The notes under the pieces: model-generated
Seen by the model: only the letters and a program-made list of their open reading frames with translations
Database searches by the model: none
What the model was told of the DNA's origin: nothing
Shown here: positions 5,805 through 10,342 of the stretch, piece by piece
Numbering within the stretch: the first letter of the stretch is position 1
Layout of the letters: each line of letters opens with the position of its first letter
Assembly: GCA_002316235.1 (NCBI GenBank)
Contig: DCDD01000155.1
Coordinates: forward strand, 311-10,652
Source: Bacteroidales bacterium UBA1064
GTDB lineage: Bacteria > Bacteroidota > Bacteroidia > Bacteroidales > Tenuifilaceae
Length of the DNA stretch: 10,342 bases
Direction: 5' to 3'
Position numbers and translations under genes: made by a program

Positions 5805-7215
5805 ATTTTATCGTTTTGTTTACAATTCTTGGCTTGGCAATAGGGAGGTTATACCTGATATTAATATTTGCTCTATGAGGCGAGGCATCCAGTGTTTTTA
5901 ACCATGTGTAGTCCCATCCAACGGTAATTTCAAAAGAGTTTATGTGCAAATTCAGGGCTGCAGTTGCTCCCAGCCTTACCACATCCGGAGGGTTGGTAAC
6001 GGTTCCGCTGGTATTTCGACTAATCCAATCGAAAGATGGGCCAAACTGGGCTTTCAACCCGATCCCTTTAGGGCGAAATACAATCGGAATGTAGTGTCGC
6101 AGCTTTACTGAAACAACCTGCTTTTCCTCGTGGAGCTGGAATAGGTTGTTGTTTTTTGGGTAAAGCACAGCAACAGGTGAAGGACGAAACCAGTAGCCAA
6201 CTGATAGTCCCGTTTTGCTTATGCTTTCAACTGGTTCGATTTCAAAACCCCAAAGAAATTCATGATTGTTAAATATAAAGCCCGTTCCAACCCCAATGCT
6301 GCCTATGGAGGGTTTGAGCTTAGTTTTTAATCCGTTTTTCCTAAGAATCTCTAAAACCTCTCTACTCCCTGTTTCGGCTGCTAGCTGGTAGTAACTCTTT
6401 GAGAGCGTATAGCTACCGGCATTATTCTCAAGGAGAAGTTGAATGGTCTGTGAGGAACGATTAGCAATGGCAAGAGCAAGTGCAGTGGCATTTTTTTTAT
6501 CATGTAGTTTGATATCTGCGTTGTAGCTAAGCAGTAATTTGCTTAAAAGGGTGTCGTTAAACTGAGCTGCCACCATTAGTGGTGATTTTCCCTCATTATC
6601 CTGAATGTCAGGGTTTGCTCCCGATTCCAGCAGTAGGGTGGTGCAGAGGTTTGTGCCATTGTAAACCGCTAGCATTAGCGGAGTGTTTCCATGGTTGTCC
6701 TGAGCATTTACATCAGCGCCATGGTAAATTAACAGGTCGGTTAGGTAGGGAAATCCATACCAAACAGCATAGTGAAGAGGGGTAAGGCCTTTCCTGTTGG
6801 CTACATTTACCTCGGCGTTAAAGTCGAGCAGGAGTTCGGCAATGCTATCGTTGCCCGCTTTAACCGAAGCATGAAGGGCTGTATTGCCATCAAATGGTGC
6901 AAGGTTGGGGTTGGCGCCATTTTTCAGCAGCAGCTCGGCAATGTCCCTATACCCCCATTGCGAGGCGTACATGAGGGGTGTTACCCCCTGCTCGGTTTGC
7001 GTGTTGGGGTCGGCACCCAGCTCCAGCAGGTACTGAACCATGTCGGTATGCCCGGAGTCAGCCTCAAATATCAACAGCATGTTGTAGTGTGATTTAAAAT
7101 CTGCCGTATCTGTTGGCAGCAACTCATCATCCTGTGCCCACAACCAGGTGGCAGGGAGAATAAGTAGGAATAGCTGGATAATAACTCGGATTAATTTTGT
7201 TTTTTGCCTGCTCAT
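5794..7215 (-). CDS. Secreted ankyrin-repeat protein with C-terminal predicted outer-membrane beta-barrel
   Basis: Protein of 473 residues with a signal peptide (1-27, cleavage likely after WLWA). Seven to eight ankyrin repeats span about 42-297. Clear copies begin at GVTPLMYAS (77), GNTALHASV (110), GLTPLHYAV (143), GNTPLMLAV (176), GKSPLMVAA (209) and NATALALAI (242), each about 33 residues with the usual LLL-NGA(N/D) helix end. A first and a last degenerate repeat act as caps. Residues about 303-460 form roughly eight amphipathic strands rich in Gly and aromatics (such as TGLSVGYWF, VVSVKLRHYIPIVF, SFEITVGWDYTWL), resembling an eight-stranded outer-membrane barrel. The ankyrin stack would then face the periplasm and bind a protein partner; this is inferred. 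It is the first gene of an operon with the overlapping lipoprotein. The start is the only Met before the signal sequence and lies 5 bp after the ppdK terminator. Confidence 0.8.
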   Translation of the reverse strand: MSRQKTKLIRVIIQLFLLILPATWLWAQDDELLPTDTADFKSHYNMLLIFEADSGHTDMVQYLLELGADPNTQTEQGVTPLMYASQWGYRDIAELLLKNGANPNLAPFDGNTALHASVKAGNDSIAELLLDFNAEVNVANRKGLTPLHYAVWYGFPYLTDLLIYHGADVNAQDNHGNTPLMLAVYNGTNLCTTLLLESGANPDIQDNEGKSPLMVAAQFNDTLLSKLLLSYNADIKLHDKKNATALALAIANRSSQTIQLLLENNAGSYTLSKSYYQLAAETGSREVLEILRKNGLKTKLKPSIGSIGVGTGFIFNNHEFLWGFEIEPVESISKTGLSVGYWFRPSPVAVLYPKNNNLFQLHEEKQVVSVKLRHYIPIVFRPKGIGLKAQFGPSFDWISRNTSGTVTNPPDVVRLGATAALNLHINSFEITVGWDYTWLKTLDASPHRANINIRYNLPIAKPRIVNKTIKYVR

Positions 7216-7219
7216 GGCA

Positions 7220-7227
7220 CAAAAATA
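7220..7227 (-). promoter_or_regulatory. Candidate Bacteroidetes -7 box (TATTTTTG) for the ankyrin operon
   Basis: On the minus strand the sequence reads TATTTTTG, an exact match to TAnnTTTG, four bases (TGCC) before the ATG of the ankyrin gene. It overlaps the T-tract of the ppdK terminator. A TTTG occurs upstream in the terminator loop (7241-7244), but the 13-nt gap is shorter than the usual spacing of about 19, so no good -33 box is present. If used, transcription would begin at or within a few bases of the ATG, giving a nearly leaderless mRNA. Confidence 0.3.
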
Positions 7228-7255
7228 AAAAAAACGCCTCCAAACTGGAGGCGTT
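7221..7255 (-). terminator. Strong intrinsic terminator of ppdK
   Basis: Read on the minus strand, AACGCCTCC (7255-7247) pairs perfectly with GGAGGCGTT (7241-7233) across a 5-nt loop, giving a 9-bp GC-rich stem. It is followed at once by a T-tract broken by a single A (7232-7221). It lies 20 bp after the ppdK stop codon. The T-tract ends five bases before the start codon of the next gene on the same strand. Confidence 0.9.
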
Positions 7256-7275
7256 GGTAGGAAAAAACAGTAAAA

Positions 7276-10002
7276 CTATTTTCCATACTTAATGCTTGCC
7301 TGCGAAGCTGCAAGACGAGCTATAGGAACCCTGAAGGGTGAACAGCTAACATAGGTAAGGCCGGTTTTGAAGCAGAACTCAACCGAAGCCGGATCACCTC
7401 CCTGTTCGCCACAGATGCCCACCTTAAGCTCGGGGCGAGTGCTGCGACCCTTTTCTACCGCCATTTGTATAAGTTGGCCAACACCTTTTTGGTCAATGGT
7501 TTGGAACGGATCGGCAGGCAAAAGTTTTTTATCCAGGTAATCGGGAAGGAAACCACCCGCATCGTCGCGGCTGAATCCAAATGTCATTTGGGTTAAGTCG
7601 TTTGTCCCAAAAGAGAAGAACTCCGTGGTACGGGCAATCTCATCGGCCAGAAGGCATGCACGGGGTATTTCTATCATGGTGCCATACTTGAATTCGATGG
7701 ATTTCATTCCAAACTTTTGGCAGACTTCGGCGTAAACACGGTCAACAATCTTACGGGTGAAGTCGAGTTCGGCAACCTCGCAGGTTACTGGAACCATAAT
7801 TTCGGGATGTGGTGATTTGCCTTCCTTTAGTAGTTCAGCAGTAGCTTCAAAAACAGCACGCACCTGCATTTCGGTAACTTCCGGATAGGTAATTCCCAAA
7901 CGAACTCCCCTATGTCCCATCATGGGGTTAACCTCGTGCAGGTTTTCGCCACGCTTAGCTACAGCCTCAACAGTAATTCCAAGCGATTTTGCAAGTTCTG
8001 CCTGTTTTTCCGGGCTTTGGGGAACAAATTCGTGAAGGGGTGGGTCAAGAAGGCGGAAGGTAACTGGTAGGGCATCCATTGCGATGAGCGTGTTTTTGAT
8101 GTCACGCTTTACAAATATAAAGAGCTCGTCCAGCGCCTTTCTACGTTCTTCAACAGTTGTGCTAAGAATCATTTTCCTAAGCAGGAACAAGGGTTCCTCA
8201 GAACCTTTACCGTAGAACATGTGCTCAGTTCTGAAAAGCCCAATTCCCTCAGCACCAAACTCGCGGGCAATCTTAGCATCCTCAGGTGTGTCGGCATTGG
8301 TGCGAACGCCCATCTTACGATACTTGTCAACCAACTTCATAAACTCACGGAAGCGTGGGTTCTCGGTTGCCTCCATTAGCTTAAGTGCGTTGGAGTATAC
8401 GTGTCCACGGGTTCCATTAAGGGTAAGCGTGTCACCCTCCTTAATAACGATGTTTGTACCGGAAATCTTTGCAATTTTTTCGGATGAATTAACCAGCATG
8501 GCGCCTGCTCCAACTATGCAGCATTTTCCCCAACCGCGTGCAACCAGAGCAGCATGTGAGGTCATTCCGCCTCTGGCTGTAAGGATGCCAACTGCAGCCC
8601 TCATACCTTCAACGTCTTCGGGGTTGGTTTCCTCGCGAACCAGGATAACACTCTCGCCTCTTCTTGCTGCAGCAACAGCATCTTCAGCGGTAAATACCAC
8701 CTTCCCAACAGCAGCTCCAGGACCTGCCGGTAGTCCCTTCACAATGGGGTTAACTTTTTTCTCCTCTTCCGGGTCGCAGATGGGGTGCAGCAGCTCGTCG
8801 AGCTGGGCTGGTTCCACGCGTAGCACAACAGTTTTTTCGTCAATTAAGCCCTCGTGAAGCATATCCATGGCCATGTTCAGGGCGGCTGTCCCGGTGCGCT
8901 TTCCCGTACGGCACTGTAGCATGTATAGCTTGCCTTCCTGAATGGTGAATTCAATATCCTGCATGTCCTTGAACGACTTTTCGAGCGTGTTGCGGACAGC
9001 CACAAGCTCCTTGTAGGTATCGGGCATTAGCTCCTCCATGCTTGGAAGGTGCTTGTTTTGGTCGTTCTTGGTTTCGTTGTTCAACGGGTTTGGTGTACGG
9101 ATGCCGGCAACCACATCTTCACCCTGAGCATTGATAAGCCATTCGCCATAGAATACATTTTCACCGGTTGCGGGGTTGCGGGTGAAGGCAACACCGGTTG
9201 CTGAGCTGTTGCCCATGTTCCCAAATACCATGGCCTGAACGTTTACTGCTGTTCCCCAGTCGTCTGGAATTCCCTCAATCCTGCGGTACGAAACGGCCTT
9301 CTTACCGTTCCAGCTCTTAAAAACAGCTTTAATTCCGCCCAGCAGCTGCTCCTTGGCATCATCTGGGAATTCCTTACCCAACGATTTCTTTACCTGCTTT
9401 TTAAATTCTTCAGCCAGATGTTGAAGGTCTTCTGCGGTGAGTTGGGTATCGTCCTTGTAACCCTTGCTATTCTTGTACTCATCAAGTATATCGTCGAGAA
9501 GCTTTCGTATGCCCTTTCCGTCGGTAGGCTCAACACCTTCAGCCTTTTCCATTACCACATCAGCGTACATCATAATAAGCCGGCGGTAAGAATCCCATAC
9601 GAACCTTGGATTATTTGTTTTTTTAATCAATCCAGGGATGGTTGACGAGCAAAGGCCTATATTTAGCACCGTGTCCATCATCCCGGGCATTGACTTCCTG
9701 GCACCTGAGCGGCAGCTGACAAGCAACGGATTTTCGGGATCGCCAAACTTCATTCCCATGATTTTTTCGATATTCTTCATGGCCTCCCATATATCGGGAA
9801 TGAGGTCAGAGGGTAGCTCATGGTTATTCTGGTAGTACTCGTTACAAGTATCTGTAGTTATGGTAAACCCTGCAGGAACTGGAAGCCCTAGTAGGCACAT
9901 TTCGGCCAGATTTGCCCCCTTTCCTCCCAGCAGATTTTTCATATCTGCCTTACCTTCAGCTTTTTTGTTACCAAAGGTATAAACTCTCTTAACTTTCGAC
10001 AT
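7276..10002 (-). CDS. ppdK: Pyruvate phosphate dikinase
   Basis: Cytoplasmic enzyme of 908 residues that reversibly converts ATP, phosphate and pyruvate into AMP, PPi and PEP. In anaerobic Bacteroidetes it can serve in PPi-linked glycolysis or in gluconeogenesis. All three domains are present: an N-terminal ATP-grasp nucleotide-binding region (about 1-400, with CRSGARKSMPGMMDTVLN at 97-114), the swivelling phosphohistidine domain (about 420-535, with GGMTSHAALVARG and phospho-acceptor His483) and the C-terminal PEP/pyruvate TIM barrel (about 545-905, with SFGTNDLTQMTFGFSRDD at 797-814 and catalytic Cys864 in GICGEQGGD). Length is in the usual range and all key residues are kept. The stop is followed by a strong terminator, so it is probably monocistronic. 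A candidate promoter lies about 72 bp upstream. The start MSKVKRVYTFG matches the family N-terminus. Confidence 0.97.
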   Translation of the reverse strand: MSKVKRVYTFGNKKAEGKADMKNLLGGKGANLAEMCLLGLPVPAGFTITTDTCNEYYQNNHELPSDLIPDIWEAMKNIEKIMGMKFGDPENPLLVSCRSGARKSMPGMMDTVLNIGLCSSTIPGLIKKTNNPRFVWDSYRRLIMMYADVVMEKAEGVEPTDGKGIRKLLDDILDEYKNSKGYKDDTQLTAEDLQHLAEEFKKQVKKSLGKEFPDDAKEQLLGGIKAVFKSWNGKKAVSYRRIEGIPDDWGTAVNVQAMVFGNMGNSSATGVAFTRNPATGENVFYGEWLINAQGEDVVAGIRTPNPLNNETKNDQNKHLPSMEELMPDTYKELVAVRNTLEKSFKDMQDIEFTIQEGKLYMLQCRTGKRTGTAALNMAMDMLHEGLIDEKTVVLRVEPAQLDELLHPICDPEEEKKVNPIVKGLPAGPGAAVGKVVFTAEDAVAAARRGESVILVREETNPEDVEGMRAAVGILTARGGMTSHAALVARGWGKCCIVGAGAMLVNSSEKIAKISGTNIVIKEGDTLTLNGTRGHVYSNALKLMEATENPRFREFMKLVDKYRKMGVRTNADTPEDAKIAREFGAEGIGLFRTEHMFYGKGSEEPLFLLRKMILSTTVEERRKALDELFIFVKRDIKNTLIAMDALPVTFRLLDPPLHEFVPQSPEKQAELAKSLGITVEAVAKRGENLHEVNPMMGHRGVRLGITYPEVTEMQVRAVFEATAELLKEGKSPHPEIMVPVTCEVAELDFTRKIVDRVYAEVCQKFGMKSIEFKYGTMIEIPRACLLADEIARTTEFFSFGTNDLTQMTFGFSRDDAGGFLPDYLDKKLLPADPFQTIDQKGVGQLIQMAVEKGRSTRPELKVGICGEQGGDPASVEFCFKTGLTYVSCSPFRVPIARLAASQASIKYGK

Positions 10003-10073
10003 TTATCAATCAGGTTTTAATTAGACTTTTAGTTATGTATAAGAAGCACAAATTGAAAATCTTAGACAACTTA

Positions 10074-10081
10074 CAAAAGTA
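10074..10081 (-). promoter_or_regulatory. Candidate Bacteroidetes -7 box (TACTTTTG) for ppdK
   Basis: The minus strand reads TACTTTTG, an exact TAnnTTTG match, 71 bp upstream of the ppdK ATG. This implies a 5' leader of roughly 65 nt in an AT-rich tract. No TTTG -33 box is found about 19 nt further upstream, so the call rests on the -7 box and position alone. Confidence 0.4.
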
Positions 10082-10234
10082 TTAAAAAATTTTGGACGTG
10101 ATTTTCTGTTTCCTTTTGAGCGCAACATTTTCTTGCAATCGTTTGAATGAGCCGGCTATCGGGTAGGTGAATATGTAAGCTTGCTTGTAAGCCGAGAGGT
10201 TGAGAGCAGCTAAAAACTAACCCTGAAAAGTTCG

Positions 10235-10280
10235 ACAGGTGTTACAGTGAGCAGTTCGGCAGACTCACTGTAACACCTGT
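10235..10280. repeat. Long hairpin with a perfect 17-bp stem
   Basis: ACAGGTGTTACAGTGAG (10235-10251) is the exact reverse complement of CTCACTGTAACACCTGT (10264-10280), with a 12-nt loop. The stem can extend outward by about five more pairs, counting G-T wobbles (10230-10234 with 10281-10285). Neither strand has a T-run after the stem, so it does not look like a terminator. It lies 11 bp from the neighbouring hairpin-repeat array. Confidence 0.85.
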
Positions 10281-10289
10281 TGAGTGGAG

Positions 10290-10342
10290 AATCCGCCGGT
10301 AGGCGGACAAGTTCCGCCAGCAGGCGGACAGGTTCTTGAATC
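10290..10342. repeat. Second copy of the TCCGCC hairpin-repeat array
   Basis: Two 16-nt units, at 10292-10307 (loop GGTA) and 10313-10328 (loop AGCA), are 21 bp apart as in the array at 15-53 and in the same orientation. The first 29 bases of this copy (10290-10318) are identical to 15-43. Its tail, GGACAGGTTCTTGAATC, matches 101-117 with one mismatch. The element may continue past the end of the window. Confidence 0.85.

Larger units (their letters stand above)
10003..10342. other. 340-bp region upstream of ppdK
   Basis: There is no credible ORF on either strand. In order from the ppdK start: an AT-rich leader (10003-10073), a candidate -7 box, an AT-rich stretch, an unremarkable segment (about 10110-10220), a long hairpin (10230-10285) and a copy of the TCCGCC hairpin-repeat array running to the end of the window. 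Confidence 0.6.

Noticed and set aside
5794..7215. Ankyrin protein as a secreted host-directed effector
   Set aside because: It has a Sec signal peptide and a barrel-like C-terminus, and no secretion-system genes are nearby; an envelope role fits better.
8219..8857. Open frame of 212 codons on the plus strand inside ppdK
   Set aside because: It lies wholly antisense to a strongly supported ppdK, is rich in Ser/Ala/Pro from reading the opposite strand, and shows no domain or signal.
10235..10280. Hairpin as an intrinsic terminator for a gene beyond the window
   Set aside because: Neither strand has a T-tract after the stem.
1..10342. Direct repeats at both ends as boundaries of a 10-kb mobile element
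   Set aside because: The content is housekeeping genes with no integrase, transposase or att-like site next to a tRNA; the repeats look like a dispersed family and not element ends.

Overview
The window looks like chromosomal DNA from a member of the Bacteroidota, probably Bacteroidales. The case rests on an S46 dipeptidyl-peptidase, a two-domain FKBP lipoprotein, the short RsmI-like methyltransferase paralogue common in Bacteroidetes, several matches to the Bacteroidetes -7 promoter box (TAnnTTTG), and starts without a clear Shine-Dalgarno sequence. The species cannot be read from the window. There is no RNA gene, CRISPR array, transposase or phage gene.

Layout: positions 1-124 hold a small array of GC-rich hairpin repeats (TCCGCC-N4-GGCGGA) that runs up to the start of a lipoprotein with two FKBP domains (127-1146, +). 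Its 3' end overlaps, tail to tail, an RsmI-like SAM-dependent methyltransferase (1138-1845, -). A 182-bp divergent spacer leads to a PhnP-like metallo-beta-lactamase-fold phosphodiesterase that starts with GTG (2028-2789, +). Next comes a convergent, secreted S46 peptidase of the DPP7 type (2871-5066, -). A 312-bp spacer with near-palindromic 'TACAGCTATAA' repeats separates it from a two-gene operon on the minus strand. That operon encodes a secreted ankyrin-repeat protein with a predicted C-terminal beta-barrel (5794-7215) and an overlapping cysteine-rich putative lipoprotein (5379-5804). Upstream of it lies ppdK, pyruvate phosphate dikinase (7276-10002, -), with a strong intrinsic terminator. 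The last 340 bp hold the ppdK leader, a long hairpin with a 17-bp perfect stem, and a second copy of the hairpin-repeat array.

How the genes fit together: most are independent housekeeping or envelope genes. ppdK interconverts PEP and pyruvate using PPi/AMP. The S46 peptidase supplies dipeptides outside the cytoplasm, as is typical of peptide-using Bacteroidetes. The FKBP lipoprotein probably helps envelope proteins fold. The least explained unit is the ankyrin/beta-barrel gene plus its translationally coupled lipoprotein, which looks like a small envelope system of unknown function. Its start codon lies five bases after the ppdK terminator, and the terminator's T-tract also spells a consensus Bacteroidetes -7 box. 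I saw no clear evidence of a large novel system. The strongest leads are this envelope pair and the repeat arrays at both ends of the window.
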